A DNA stretch of 64,000 nucleotides from Bacteroidaceae bacterium (GCA_024401095.1 JAKSLR010000001.1:118817-182816); one strand, 5' to 3'; positions 9,534 to 18,298 are shown, counted from the stretch's first letter. Translations and numbers: made by a program. Notes: generated by a model not told the origin, from the sequence alone.

Positions 9534-9541
9534 TACATTTG
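9534..9541 (+). promoter_or_regulatory. -7 element of cysS
   Basis: TACATTTG is an exact TAnnTTTG match, 20 nt before the ATG at 9562. It shows that the TTG at 9511, in frame upstream, cannot be the start. Confidence 0.65.
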
Positions 9542-9561
9542 CACTTTCAAAAGAACAATAT

Positions 9562-11046
9562 ATGGAACAAAGTTTATATTTATATAATACCTTAACACGA
9601 TACAAAGAGCTGTTCAAGCCTTTGCACGAAGGTCGTGTGGGTATGTATGTCTGCGGTCCTACCGTTTATGGCGATGCACATTTAGGACATGCCCGCCCAG
9701 CCATTACCTTCGACTTGCTTTTCCGTTACCTGCAGCAGCTGGGTTACAAAGTACGTTACGTACGTAATATTACGGATGTAGGTCACCTGGAGCACGATGC
9801 AGATGAAGGCGAGGACAAGATTGCCAAGAAAGCACGTCTGGAGCAGCTGGAGCCAATGGAGGTAGCGCAGTATTACACCAATCGTTTCCACGATGCCATG
9901 ACCGCACTGAACTGTCTGCCTCCAAGCATTGAACCTCATGCTACCGGTCACATCATTGAGCAGCAGCAACTGGTTCAGGAGATTCTGGACAACGGCTTTG
10001 CCTACGAAAGCAACGGCTCTATCTATTTCGATGTAGAAGCTTACGACAAGAAGCATAAGTATGGTATCCTCTCCGGCAGAAGCCTGGAAAACATCAAGGA
10101 TGCCAGTCGTGAACTGGCCGGTGTAGGCGAGAAAAGAAACCAGGCCGACTTTGCACTCTGGAAGAAAGCGCAGCCAGAGCACATCATGCGCTGGCCTTCA
10201 CCATGGAGCGATGGTTTCCCTGGCTGGCACTGTGAGTGTACTGCCATGGGCCGCAAGTATCTGGGTGAACATTTTGATATCCATGGTGGTGGCATGGACT
10301 TGGTTTTCCCTCACCACGAGTGTGAGATAGCACAGGCAGTTGCCAGCCAAGGCGATCAGATGGTACACTACTGGGTACATAACAACATGATTACCATCAA
10401 TGGCCAGAAGATGGGCAAGAGCTACGGCAACTTCATCACCCTGCCTCAGTTCTTCGATGGCAGCCACGAGAAGCTGACACAAGCCTACAGCCCTATGACC
10501 ATTCGCTTCTTTATCCTTCAGGCACACTACCGCAGCACAGTGGATTTCAGTAACGAGGCTCTTCAAGCTGCAGAAAAGGGCTTGCAGCGACTGCTCGATG
10601 GATGGACACTGCTGCAGAACCTTACCCCTGCTTCTAATAGCACCATTGACTTGGATGTGAAGAAGTTCCGTCAGGATTGCTACGATGCCATGAGCGACGA
10701 TTTGAACTCTCCTATCGTCATCAGCTTACTGTTTGATGCTTGCCGTGTACTGAACATTGTGAACGACAAGAAGGCTACCATCAGTGCCGAGGATCTGGCA
10801 TCGCTGAAAGAAACCTTCCAGCTGTTTGCTTTTGATATCCTGGGTCTGAAGCCAGAGATAGGAAGTGACAACAGTGGTCGTGAAGAAGCATTCGGCAAGG
10901 TCGTAGATATGTTGCTGGAACAGCGCATCATTGCCAAGCAGAACAAGGACTGGGCTACCAGCGACAAGATCCGTAACGAGCTGACAGCATTAGGTTTTGA
11001 AGTGAAAGATACCAAGGATGGATTCTCCTGGAAGTTGAACAAATAA
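9562..11046 (+). CDS. cysS: Cysteinyl-tRNA synthetase
   Basis: CysRS charges tRNA-Cys in the cytoplasm. From the ATG at 9562 the protein has 494 residues. The class I HIGH signature appears as [18 protein letters not shown]. Zinc ligands include that first Cys plus [10 protein letters not shown] and the HHECEIAQ block. The KMSKS loop is KMGKSYGNF. The anticodon-binding helical domain ([12 protein letters not shown]...) and the C-terminal ARN...[11 protein letters not shown] segment are complete. An upstream TTG-initiated extension to 9511 was rejected because the promoter lies inside it. Confidence 0.97.
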   Translation: MEQSLYLYNTLTRYKELFKPLHEGRVGMYVCGPTVYGDAHLGHARPAITFDLLFRYLQQLGYKVRYVRNITDVGHLEHDADEGEDKIAKKARLEQLEPMEVAQYYTNRFHDAMTALNCLPPSIEPHATGHIIEQQQLVQEILDNGFAYESNGSIYFDVEAYDKKHKYGILSGRSLENIKDASRELAGVGEKRNQADFALWKKAQPEHIMRWPSPWSDGFPGWHCECTAMGRKYLGEHFDIHGGGMDLVFPHHECEIAQAVASQGDQMVHYWVHNNMITINGQKMGKSYGNFITLPQFFDGSHEKLTQAYSPMTIRFFILQAHYRSTVDFSNEALQAAEKGLQRLLDGWTLLQNLTPASNSTIDLDVKKFRQDCYDAMSDDLNSPIVISLLFDACRVLNIVNDKKATISAEDLASLKETFQLFAFDILGLKPEIGSDNSGREEAFGKVVDMLLEQRIIAKQNKDWATSDKIRNELTALGFEVKDTKDGFSWKLNK

Positions 11047-11060
11047 AAGATGACAGGACT

Positions 11061-11234
11061 ATGGATATGAATAAGATTCAGAAATACTTATGGATTGCAT
11101 GTGTTGTTCTTTCTGTTGTATGCATGGGAGCAGCAGCTTGGGCTTGCTATGAGTTAGATGGTGATATGACCTGTGGAGCTATGGCTGTAGTATTTGCTGC
11201 AGCTGCAGTTTGGGGATTCAAAAGAATAAAATAA
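11061..11234 (+). CDS. Small two-helix membrane protein
   Basis: A 57-codon frame follows cysS by 14 nt and ends just before the bidirectional terminator. It reads MDMNKIQKYLWIACVVLSV and continues with two hydrophobic segments (about residues 10-28 and 39-53), ending FKRIK. Methionine 3 at 11067 is an alternative start. I do not recognise the family. The topology (short charged N-terminus, two helices, basic C-terminus) and position within a transcript support it being a real small inner-membrane protein. Confidence 0.55.
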   Translation: MDMNKIQKYLWIACVVLSVVCMGAAAWACYELDGDMTCGAMAVVFAAAAVWGFKRIK

Positions 11235-11255
11235 AAGTAGGAATACCATAAGAAT

Positions 11256-11288
11256 AAAGGGGAGCCGTTTAACCGGTTCCCCTTTATT
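11256..11288. terminator. Bidirectional terminator between cysS unit and ddh
   Basis: AAAGGGGAGCCG and CGGTTCCCCTTT form a 12-bp stem (one G-T pair) with a 6-nt loop. The A-run on one side and T-run on the other let it act for both convergent units. Confidence 0.85.
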
Positions 11289-11311
11289 TCTTTCCTATAT
11301 CAGAGTTTAGA

Positions 11312-12211
11312 TTATACCAAGTGACGGATAAGTTCCTCACGGTCTCCTGGGAGGAAGTCAATGACTGGAATCTCAATCATGGTATAGCAACCAGGCTGCT
11401 GCTTCAAGGAAGCACGAGCCACATTGACCAGAACCTGAGCAGTCAAAGCTGGGTTGTTGATCTTCATGTTGAACTCAAACAACTGGTTGTGAGTCTGGCC
11501 AGAAACACCCTTGCGTACCAGATTTACACCATGACCTACGTCGTTCAAATCCTTTACACAAGGAACCTGAGAAACGTGAGTCTCATCATTAACAAAATAA
11601 GGATCAGTCTTGATTGCCTTTTCTACAGTAGCGAAATCAGCACCCTCTTCCAACTCTACATACACCATACGGCGGTGAATACCAGTACCTACAGGGATAG
11701 TAACAGAAAGTGCATCCTTTACACCTGCAATGGCACGGACAGCTACAGAGTGACCCATGCTACGACCAGGACCGAAGTTGGTATAGCTGATACCCTTTGG
11801 TGCCAAGCTCTGCATCAAGGTACGAACGATAGAGTCTGATCCTGGATCCCAACCTGCAGAAATAACAGAAACAGCATTACCTGCCTTAGCTGCAGCATCC
11901 AAAGAACGACGCAAGTCAACAATCTGAGTGTGAATATCAAAGCTATCAACGGTATTGATACCCATTGCCAGAATCTCTTTAGCATACTTCTCCACGCTAC
12001 GGGTTGGAGTAGCCAGAATAGCAACATCTACATCCTTCAGTTCCTTTATATCCTTTACTACATCGTAATCAGCCAATTCTGCTGGCTTATTCTCTGCGCC
12101 ATTACGACGAACAATTCCTGCAATTTCAAAGTCCTCGCTTTCCTGTAAAGCCTCAATGGTATATTTACCAATGTTTCCGTAACCTACTACGGCTGCTCTA
12201 ATTTTCTTCAT
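11312..12211 (-). CDS. ddh: meso-Diaminopimelate D-dehydrogenase
   Basis: Ddh reductively aminates tetrahydrodipicolinate to meso-DAP with NADPH and ammonia, a one-step branch of lysine and peptidoglycan synthesis. The 299-residue protein has the N-terminal NADPH-binding motif AAVVGYGNIGKYTIEAL. Substrate-domain motifs follow: ISAGWDPGSDSIVR, TNFGPGRSMGHSVAVRAI and GVSGQTHNQLFEFNMKI. All match Ddh. It is transcribed alone and leftward from a promoter at 12251-12258, which lies 12 bp from the divergent miaB promoter. A shared terminator with the cysS unit follows. Confidence 0.95.
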   Translation of the reverse strand: MKKIRAAVVGYGNIGKYTIEALQESEDFEIAGIVRRNGAENKPAELADYDVVKDIKELKDVDVAILATPTRSVEKYAKEILAMGINTVDSFDIHTQIVDLRRSLDAAAKAGNAVSVISAGWDPGSDSIVRTLMQSLAPKGISYTNFGPGRSMGHSVAVRAIAGVKDALSVTIPVGTGIHRRMVYVELEEGADFATVEKAIKTDPYFVNDETHVSQVPCVKDLNDVGHGVNLVRKGVSGQTHNQLFEFNMKINNPALTAQVLVNVARASLKQQPGCYTMIEIPVIDFLPGDREELIRHLV

Positions 12212-12250
12212 ATTGTTGTATTGTGTTGATGATTAATTACATTTTGGCCG

Positions 12251-12258
12251 CAAAGATA
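12251..12258 (-). promoter_or_regulatory. -7 element of ddh
   Basis: The minus strand reads TATCTTTG, an exact TAnnTTTG match, about 40 nt upstream of the ddh ATG and 12 bp from the divergent miaB element. Confidence 0.7.
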
Positions 12259-12270
12259 AGAAAAAAGTCG

Positions 12271-12278
12271 TATCTTTG
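12271..12278 (+). promoter_or_regulatory. -7 element of miaB-uxuA
   Basis: TATCTTTG, exact match, 21 nt before the ATG at 12300. The in-frame TTG at 12276 lies inside this element and is therefore not a start. Confidence 0.7.
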
Positions 12279-12299
12279 TCACGAAAAAACAAAAGAAAT

Positions 12300-13610
12300 A
12301 TGAAAAAACTTCTCATAGAAACATACGGATGCCAAATGAATGTGGCAGACAGCGAAGTCATTGCCAGCATCATGAAAATGCAGGATTATGATACTTGCGA
12401 AAACCTGGATGAGGCAGATGCCGTATTACTGAACACCTGTTCCGTTCGTGAAAATGCAGAGCAAAAGATTTACAACCGTCTGGAATACTTCCAGTCATTA
12501 AAGAAAAAACGCAAACGCCTCATTGTAGGTGTTGTCGGATGTATGGCCGAGCATATCAAGGAAGATCTTATTGAAAATCATGGTGTTGACATTGTGGCAG
12601 GCCCCGATGCATACCTGACTCTTCCTGATCTTTTTGCACAGGTAGAAGCCGGTCAGAAAGCCATCAATGTAGAACTTTCCACTACAGAAACCTATCGGGA
12701 CATTATACCAGAGCGTATCTGTGGCAACCACATCAGTGGTTTCATCAGCATCATGCGAGGATGTAACAATTTCTGCCATTACTGCATTGTACCTTATACC
12801 CGAGGAAGAGAACGTAGCCGTGACATTGAGAGCATATTAAACGAGGCACTTGACCTGCAGAAGCGAGGCTATAAAGAAGTTACTCTTCTTGGCCAGAATG
12901 TCAATTCGTATAATTTCAATGGGATTACATTCCCTGTCTTGCTGCGTAAAGTAGCAGAAACGGTTCCAGAAATGAGAATCCGCTTTTCTACCTCACATCC
13001 TAAGGACATGAGCGACGAGACTCTTCAGGTCATTGCAGACATGCCAAACATCTGTAATCACATTCATTTGCCTGTACAGAGTGGAAGCAGCCGAATCCTG
13101 AAACTCATGAACCGTAAATATACCCGTGAATGGTATCTGGATCGTGTAGCAGCTATCCGCAGAATCATTCCAGATTGCGGCTTAAGTACAGATATCTTCT
13201 GCGGTTATTGTACAGAAACAGAAGAAGATCATCAGGAATCACTTTCTATCATGCGCGAATGCGCCTACGATTCTGCCTTCATGTTCAAATACAGTGAACG
13301 CTCCGGAACCTATGCTTCCAAGCATATCCCTGATGATATTCCAGAAGAAACCAAGATTCGCAGACTGAACGAGCTTATTGCACTTCAGAATGAACTTAGT
13401 GCAGAAAGCAATCAGCGCTGTGTAGGTAAAGAATTTGAAGTACTGGTTGAAGGTTTCAGCAAACGAAGCAGAGAACAGCTCTTCGGACGCACCCAGCAGA
13501 ATAAAGTCGTCGTATTTGATAAAGGCAACGCCCATATTGGTCAATACGTCTGGGTACATGTTACCGAAGCATCGTCTGCAACTCTTAAAGGAACATTAAT
13601 CGAAAAATAA
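12300..13610 (+). CDS. miaB: tRNA-2-methylthio-N6-dimethylallyladenosine synthase
   Basis: MiaB is a radical SAM methylthiotransferase that adds a methylthio group to i6A37 of tRNAs. From the ATG at 12300 it has 436 residues. The N-terminal UPF0004 domain supplies three cluster cysteines (IETYGCQMN, LNTCSVRENA, GVVGCMAE). The radical SAM triad is MRGCNNFCHYCIVPYTRGRERSR at about 150-172. A C-terminal TRAM domain follows from about residue 370 (VLVEGFSKRS...). The uxuA gene starts 12 nt after the stop. Confidence 0.96.
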   Translation: MKKLLIETYGCQMNVADSEVIASIMKMQDYDTCENLDEADAVLLNTCSVRENAEQKIYNRLEYFQSLKKKRKRLIVGVVGCMAEHIKEDLIENHGVDIVAGPDAYLTLPDLFAQVEAGQKAINVELSTTETYRDIIPERICGNHISGFISIMRGCNNFCHYCIVPYTRGRERSRDIESILNEALDLQKRGYKEVTLLGQNVNSYNFNGITFPVLLRKVAETVPEMRIRFSTSHPKDMSDETLQVIADMPNICNHIHLPVQSGSSRILKLMNRKYTREWYLDRVAAIRRIIPDCGLSTDIFCGYCTETEEDHQESLSIMRECAYDSAFMFKYSERSGTYASKHIPDDIPEETKIRRLNELIALQNELSAESNQRCVGKEFEVLVEGFSKRSREQLFGRTQQNKVVVFDKGNAHIGQYVWVHVTEASSATLKGTLIEK

Positions 13611-13622
13611 ATCTATAATACT

Positions 13623-14798
13623 ATGTTTTTATGTGAACAAACCATGCGCTGGTATGGACCAAAAGATCCTGTCAGCTTAAGCGATATCCGTCAGTGCGGT
13701 GCTACTGGCGTCATTACCGCCCTACATCATATTCCTAATGGTCAAGTCTGGACTGTAGAGGAAATCATGAAACGCAAGAATGAAATAGAAGCCGCTGGTC
13801 TTAAATGGAGTGGCGTGGAAAGTGTACCAGTACATGAGCACATTAAGACACAGGAAGGTAACTATAAGGAATACATTGAGAACTACAAGCAGAGCATTCG
13901 TAATTTAGGTGCATGCGGCATTACCATGGTTACCTATAATTTCATGCCTGTCTTAGACTGGACCCGCACCAACCTGAATTACGTTTATCCTGATGGCAGC
14001 CATGGCTTAATGTTTGAGAAGGCAGCCTATATGGCTTTTGATCTTTTCATTCTGAAACGCCCAGGTGCAGAAAAGGAATATACCCCAGAGCAGATTGCCA
14101 AGGCAAAGGCACGTTTTGAACAGATGGACGATGAAGAGATTCACACCTTGACCCGTACCATGATTGCGGGCCTTCCTGGTTCAGAAGAAAGCTTCACGCT
14201 GGATCAGTTCCAGGGAGAATTAGACCGTTATAAGGATATTGACGCAGAGCGTCTGCGCCAGAATCTCATTTACTTCCTGTCAGAAATCTGCCCTGTGGCC
14301 GATGAAGCAGGTGTATATATGGTTATCCACCCCGATGACCCACCAATCCCAATCTTAGGATTACCACGCATTCTCTCTTCTGCCGAAGATTTCCAGAAGC
14401 TGATTGACGCAGTTCCTAACAAAAGCAATGGTCTTTGCCTCTGCACCGGCAGTTTAGGAGGAGCCGGAAAACACGATCTGGTAGGTATGATGAGACAATT
14501 CGGTGAACGAATTAACTTCGTACACCTGCGTGTAGTCACCCAAACAGAAGAAGGTGATTTCTATGAGCAGACCACTTTCGAAGGAGACCTGGATACCTAT
14601 GAATTCCTGAAAGCCATGTTGGAAGTTGAGCAGCAGAGAGGCTGTTCCATTGCACTTCGTCCTGACCATGGCCACCAGATGATAGATGATTTGAACGGAA
14701 AGAAGACAAATCCGGGCTATACCTGTCTGGGAAGAATGCGTGAATTGGCAGAAATCCGCGGTATGGAATTGGGAATTGCACGCTCACTTTTCCAATAA
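13623..14798 (+). CDS. uxuA: Mannonate dehydratase
   Basis: UxuA dehydrates D-mannonate to 2-keto-3-deoxygluconate in glucuronate catabolism, using Mn2+ or Fe2+. The 391-residue length is standard. Diagnostic blocks are [29 protein letters not shown] at the start, [26 protein letters not shown] and [11 protein letters not shown], which hold the metal-binding His and Cys residues. No other uronate genes (uxuB, uxaC, kdgK) are in the window, so it is an isolated step cotranscribed with a tRNA-modification gene. Confidence 0.96.
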   Translation: MFLCEQTMRWYGPKDPVSLSDIRQCGATGVITALHHIPNGQVWTVEEIMKRKNEIEAAGLKWSGVESVPVHEHIKTQEGNYKEYIENYKQSIRNLGACGITMVTYNFMPVLDWTRTNLNYVYPDGSHGLMFEKAAYMAFDLFILKRPGAEKEYTPEQIAKAKARFEQMDDEEIHTLTRTMIAGLPGSEESFTLDQFQGELDRYKDIDAERLRQNLIYFLSEICPVADEAGVYMVIHPDDPPIPILGLPRILSSAEDFQKLIDAVPNKSNGLCLCTGSLGGAGKHDLVGMMRQFGERINFVHLRVVTQTEEGDFYEQTTFEGDLDTYEFLKAMLEVEQQRGCSIALRPDHGHQMIDDLNGKKTNPGYTCLGRMRELAEIRGMELGIARSLFQ

Positions 14799-15131
14799 AC
14801 TAGAAAAAGAATGGGGCCAAATCATCAAATTTCCCCCAATTCATAGCTTTGAAAGCACTCAAAAGTTCAAATTGATGGAATGATTGCACCTTACAGTCCT
14901 TTTCTTCCTTTCTTTGCAATAACAAAATGAAGTTATTCATTCAAATTAGATTAGGACTGTCAAGATGCTTATGACGACATCTTGTTTATGAAAACGCTTG
15001 CTTATGAAATCATGCTTATGAGAAAACTAAAAAACCAGGAAAAACTATATTTAAAATGATAGTCCTAATTTAAAATATAACATGAATAATATAAATGTCC
15101 CCTTTGCTGTGAAGCACGGAGGACATTTTTT
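14799..15131 (+). ncRNA. Possible structured small RNA between uxuA and the GHL10-like gene
   Basis: No convincing reading frame exists here. What is visible: a near-consensus -7 element (TTTCTTTG, 14909-14916). A perfect hairpin CAAGATG/CATCTTG (14961-14984) follows. AGTCCT-type arms at 14893-14900 and 15061-15068 can each pair with a central AGGACT at 14953-14958. The octamer GCTTATGA occurs three times (14967, 15000, 15014), with a fourth variant at 14984. A hairpin followed by six T residues (15095-15131) closes the region. Together these could delimit a transcript of about 200 nt. A 15-codon frame at 14927 is the only peptide possibility. The RNA call is inference. Confidence 0.3.
15095..15131 (+). 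terminator. Terminator-like hairpin upstream of the GHL10-like gene
   Basis: ATGTCC and GGACAT pair around an inner GCT/AGC stem and are followed by TTTTTT. It ends 3 bp before the next -7 element, so it insulates that promoter from upstream transcription. Confidence 0.5.
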
Positions 15132-15133
15132 AT

Positions 15134-15141
15134 TATCTTTG
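15134..15141 (+). promoter_or_regulatory. -7 element of the GHL10-like gene
   Basis: TATCTTTG, exact TAnnTTTG match, 29 nt before the ATG at 15171. Confidence 0.65.
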
Positions 15142-15170
15142 CACCAGACGCACAAACCTAATTTAATACT

Positions 15171-16535
15171 ATGAGAAAAATTACCTATGCAGCGGCTATT
15201 GCAGTCGCATCCTTTATTGGCTTTTCAGCATGCAGCGAACAGCCTAAACAAGACACCACAGCGTATCCAACTTTTTGGACATGGCTAGATTACAGAGCTG
15301 GAATGAATTTTGACTCCATCTGTCAAGTCATGGAAGACATGGGAATGGACGGCATTATGCTCAATGCACCTACCCCAGATGACTATCGTGTAGCTGTTCC
15401 TATTGCCAACAAGCATGGCATTGAAGTTCACGCCTGGCTTTGGACCATGAATCTGGAACACGGAAGAGACAGCATCGTGGCCGCACACCCAGAATGGCTT
15501 AGTGTAAATCGTTTAGGACATAGTCTGGCCGACACTACCGCCTATGTGGGTTATTACAAGTTCATGTGTCCGGCACTTCCTGAAGTACGTCAATACCTGA
15601 AAGACAAGGTTAAGGCATATTGCGAAGTTCCTGGCTTGAATGGAATCGCCATAGACTATCACCGTTTTGTAGATGTAGTTCTTCCTACATCGCTCTGGCC
15701 AAGATACGGTGTCGTACAGGATAGAGAATACCCAGACTGGGATTATGGCTATCACCCAGCCATGATTGAGAAGTTCAAAGAACAGTACGGATATGACCCA
15801 CGTGAGCAGGAAGACCCAACCATGGATCTGAAATGGCGTCAATTCCGTTGTGACATGATTACAGAAGTAGCCAACGAAATAGCAGAAGTAGTACACTCTT
15901 ATGGAAAGGCCATGTCTGCCTCTCCATTCCCTACTCCAAAAATGTCTGCACGAATGGTACGCCAGGATTGGGGCAAGTGGAATCTGGACATTGTATTCCC
16001 TATGGTCTACGATGGATTCTACACCTTCGATACTTCTTTCATTCGTGACTGTATGATTGAAGATGTACGTGACAAGAATGAGCAGACAGTCTTAGGTTGT
16101 GGCATGAGTGCAGCAGATGGTCCACTCATGTTTGAACGAATGGATGCAGCATTCAACAACGGAGCACAGGCTATTTCCATGTTTACCGTGGCTACCATGA
16201 AAGACCCAGAAATCCGTAAGCAATTCCGTGTATATGCCGATAGCGTAAAGGCGGTAAAGAAAGCGAATGGCGGTAAAATCATCGCACAAGTTCCAGAGCG
16301 TGCTTCTGATGATCTTTTCAAGGACCACGAGACCGTCATTGAGAAGATTAACCAAAAGATGGCAAGCCTCATCGAGGCTGAAACTGTTCAGATTAAGGAC
16401 TACGTATTCACAGGTCAGGAAAATGTAACCCGTACCTACGACTGTAAGGATGAACTTTCAGGCAAAACCTTCGTCTTGAGCGTTTGGATGTATGGTGACA
16501 TTGTTTCCGGATGGGATGTTGCCCTAAAAGAATAA
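15171..16535 (+). CDS. GHL10-like (DUF187-type) glycosidase lipoprotein
   Basis: The 454-residue protein starts with a lipoprotein signal (FIGFSACSEQ, lipidated Cys about 21). The body resembles a TIM-barrel glycosidase-like protein of the GHL10/DUF187 group. MDGIMLNAPTPDDYRVAVPIANKHGIEVHAWLWTMN sets out the first strands, GIAIDYHRFVD carries a candidate acidic residue, and VFPMVYDGFYTF with GAQAISMFTVATMKD gives the late strands. Such proteins are predicted glycan hydrolases at the cell surface or periplasm. The substrate is unknown. It is a single-gene unit bounded by its own promoter and a strong terminator. Confidence 0.7.
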   Translation: MRKITYAAAIAVASFIGFSACSEQPKQDTTAYPTFWTWLDYRAGMNFDSICQVMEDMGMDGIMLNAPTPDDYRVAVPIANKHGIEVHAWLWTMNLEHGRDSIVAAHPEWLSVNRLGHSLADTTAYVGYYKFMCPALPEVRQYLKDKVKAYCEVPGLNGIAIDYHRFVDVVLPTSLWPRYGVVQDREYPDWDYGYHPAMIEKFKEQYGYDPREQEDPTMDLKWRQFRCDMITEVANEIAEVVHSYGKAMSASPFPTPKMSARMVRQDWGKWNLDIVFPMVYDGFYTFDTSFIRDCMIEDVRDKNEQTVLGCGMSAADGPLMFERMDAAFNNGAQAISMFTVATMKDPEIRKQFRVYADSVKAVKKANGGKIIAQVPERASDDLFKDHETVIEKINQKMASLIEAETVQIKDYVFTGQENVTRTYDCKDELSGKTFVLSVWMYGDIVSGWDVALKE

Positions 16536-16557
16536 TCCTATCATAAATAAAAAGAGG

Positions 16558-16595
16558 AGACCTCTGCATTAGTGATGATGCAGAGGTCTTTTTTT
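16558..16595 (+). terminator. Strong rho-independent terminator
   Basis: AGACCTCTGCAT and ATGCAGAGGTCT form a perfect 12-bp stem followed by seven T residues, 22 nt after the stop of the GHL10-like gene. Confidence 0.92.
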
Positions 16596-16599
16596 CTGC

Positions 16600-16958
16600 A
16601 TGAATTCCAGAACGTGATTCCTGGCAAATCAGAAGAATGAGACTTACTACAAGAAAAAAGAAGCTTCTTCAATTTCTCTTTGATTCAATACTGAAAATCT
16701 GGCTGGGGGTATGCGGGTTTATGCCCTGCATTACCTCCTGCTTGTCACTTCGTGGGCCTTGTTCCAGAGCCTTTTCATAGCAGGCAAGGCAGTAAGGATA
16801 TGGAAATCTGTGAATCCTTACACAGGAAAGATGCGGTGGGACAGGTTCTGGAAGAAATTATAGTTATATGATTATCCTTTGATGCATCTTCTCTCAATAT
16901 GAAAGTTTTACTTTACTTTTATTTCCCTTTCATGGCATTTACATAATACTTACGAATG
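16600..16958. other. Gene-poor stretch at the edge of the repeat island
   Basis: No recognisable gene. Two overlapping short frames occur: 16711-16863 (50 residues with one hydrophobic segment) and a 47-codon frame from 16637. Neither is recognised. The sequence then grades into the 11-bp tandem array. It may be decayed coding DNA. Confidence 0.4.
16711..16863 (+). CDS. Possible small membrane peptide, unrecognised
   Basis: The frame encodes 50 residues beginning MRVYALHYLLLVTSWALFQS. It has one hydrophobic helix and a basic, aromatic tail ending MRWDRFWKKL. There is no promoter motif directly upstream and the preceding in-frame stop is at 16681-16683. It could be a real small protein or a fragment of a decayed gene. 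Confidence 0.2.
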   Translation: MRVYALHYLLLVTSWALFQSLFIAGKAVRIWKSVNPYTGKMRWDRFWKKL

Positions 16959-17013
16959 GTAAGTGTTACGTAAGAGTCATGTAAGTGTCACGAAAGAGTT
17001 ACGTAAGTGTCAA
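16959..17013. repeat. Tandem array of five 11-bp units
   Basis: Five head-to-tail degenerate 11-mers: GTAAGTGTTAC, GTAAGAGTCAT, GTAAGTGTCAC, GAAAGAGTTAC, GTAAGTGTCAA. The left end adjoins CTTAC-gaatg-GTAAG, a small inverted repeat. The array lies 83 bp beyond the 3' end of the Rpn nuclease gene. A second array with the same 11-bp period lies on the other side of that gene. Confidence 0.85.
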
Positions 17014-17035
17014 ATGGAACTATCTTAAACCTAGT

Positions 17036-17070
17036 ACAAAAAGAGAACCGCAGTTTTTCTGCGGCTCTTC
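17036..17070 (-). terminator. Terminator of the Rpn nuclease gene
   Basis: Read on the minus strand, AGAGCCGCAG and CTGCGGTTCT pair around an A-rich loop and are followed by CTTTTTG. It lies about 30 nt past the stop codon at 17097. Confidence 0.8.
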
Positions 17071-17096
17071 TGGTTTAACAATGTGTGAATAATCTC

Positions 17097-18059
17097 TTAA
17101 TCCTGTGTGATTTCTTCGGGAGAAAGACCTGTAGCTTGGGAGATGATGCTTACATCTATACCTAGTTCTTTCAGTTTACGGGCAGTTTCTAAGGCCTTTT
17201 TTGCTTCTCCTTCAGCTCTTCCTTCAGCTCTTCCTTCTGCTCTTCCTTCAGCTCTTCCTTCCATTCTTCCTTCTGCTCTCCCTTCCATTATACCTTCACG
17301 GCGGCCTTCGAAGCGGCCGGTTTCAATCACGCTACGCTGGTAGCGCCAGTTGTCCAGCATGTGGTAGTAATCACGTTTCTCGCTGTCGTTCAGGGAATCA
17401 AAACGCATGCATACACGTGCTTCCTGAAGTCCCGGTGCCTTGGCATCTTGCGGAATCTCACCTGTTTTCAGGAAACTGATCCATTCGTCTAGCGGAGTCT
17501 TGGCCACCGTATCAAACTTGTCTACCCTGAGCAGGTAATACTCTGGGAAGATGTCGGCTGGAGTCTCACACTCAAAGACTTCACGCTGGGCTGGCGAGAG
17601 CATCAGTACATCGTTCTCGTCGTGCATGCTGACAAAGTTGGTGGTGCCGTGGTAGGCATAGTCGTTGCCCTGGCCCAGGGAGAAGTACACAATGTGGATG
17701 GAGTAAATCTTGCGCACCTTTTCATAGGTGTCACCAGAGTGCATGTACTCGCTGATGGTCTTGGAGGTGCCGTATGCCATGCGGTGGAAATAATCCAGCT
17801 CGCGGTTGTTCTGAATCTCGAAGATGAGCAGCTCGTTGTCCTCGTCTTCGGCCAGCAGGTCCACCCGGTTGAACTTGTCATCGGCCGTCTCCTTGTTGCC
17901 CTCGCTCTCCAGCAATCCCTTGATGCGGATAGGGCGCCCCAGCAGAACGGTCAGCAGACCCTCTACCACCACATAGTCGGCCTTGTTTCGGAGCAAGCGC
18001 TTAATGGCCCAGTCAAAACGTACTAAAGTATCACTCATCTTTTTCTTCTTTTCTTTCAT
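17097..18059 (-). CDS. Rpn-family PD-(D/E)XK nuclease / putative transposase
   Basis: The 320-residue protein matches Rpn/PDDEXK transposase-like proteins common in Bacteroidales. Near the N-terminus are FDWAIKRLLRNKADYVVVEGLL and the catalytic core VDLLAEDEDNELLIFEIQNN (metal-binding Asp plus ExQ). FHRMAYGTSK follows. The family includes E. coli RpnA-type recombination-promoting nucleases. Residues about 255-290 are a run of EGR(A/M) tetrapeptides encoded by 12-bp direct repeats, followed by a short helical tail (LGIDVSIISQATGLSPEEI) seen in the family. The start may be ATG 18059 or ATG 18038 (MSDTLVRF). The promoter at 18291-18298 implies a leader of over 200 nt. Confidence 0.88.
   Translation of the reverse strand: MKEKKKKMSDTLVRFDWAIKRLLRNKADYVVVEGLLTVLLGRPIRIKGLLESEGNKETADDKFNRVDLLAEDEDNELLIFEIQNNRELDYFHRMAYGTSKTISEYMHSGDTYEKVRKIYSIHIVYFSLGQGNDYAYHGTTNFVSMHDENDVLMLSPAQREVFECETPADIFPEYYLLRVDKFDTVAKTPLDEWISFLKTGEIPQDAKAPGLQEARVCMRFDSLNDSEKRDYYHMLDNWRYQRSVIETGRFEGRREGIMEGRAEGRMEGRAEGRAEGRAEGRAEGEAKKALETARKLKELGIDVSIISQATGLSPEEITQD
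17207..17296 (-). repeat. In-frame 12-bp repeats encoding EGR(A/M)
   Basis: Degenerate copies of CCTTCAGCTCTT (plus strand) lie head to tail inside the Rpn gene, giving repeated EGRAEGR residues. Because the unit is a multiple of three, copy changes would alter protein length without a frameshift. Confidence 0.85.
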
Positions 18060-18290
18060 TTTCTGTTATTTAAGGGTTAGATACTATCCTGCCAAAGAGT
18101 ATGGCAGCCGTTCCATGAGGTTCTTCAACCTTCTTTTATGGAATCGGTACCCCTAAATAACGTGAGACTTTTTTCATGGTGTTCCTTTTGGCCGGAACGG
18201 TTTGGAGGGGTCGCCTGTGGCGGAGCTATTCGGCTTAGTCCTATCGGATCAAGATTCCTCGGCTTTGTGGTCTCGAACAAAACCTGTTTG
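18060..18290 (-). promoter_or_regulatory. Long 5' leader region of the Rpn gene
   Basis: No gene was found on either strand; the open frames here lack coding character. The GC-rich stretch 18181-18260 can form small stems (for example GTTCC/GGAAC around 18180-18200). Position between promoter and start codon suggests an untranslated leader. Confidence 0.35.
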
Positions 18291-18298
18291 CAAAGTAA
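18291..18298 (-). promoter_or_regulatory. -7 element of the Rpn nuclease gene
   Basis: The minus strand reads TTACTTTG followed by CAAACAGG. If used, the mRNA has a roughly 230-nt 5' leader. The leader contains a CTGCCA/TGGCAG hairpin and a 13-codon frame starting MKKVSRYLG. Confidence 0.4.

Noticed and set aside
9511..9561. TTG-initiated N-terminal extension of CysS.
   Set aside because: The extension contains the TACATTTG promoter element, and family alignment begins at [12 protein letters not shown].
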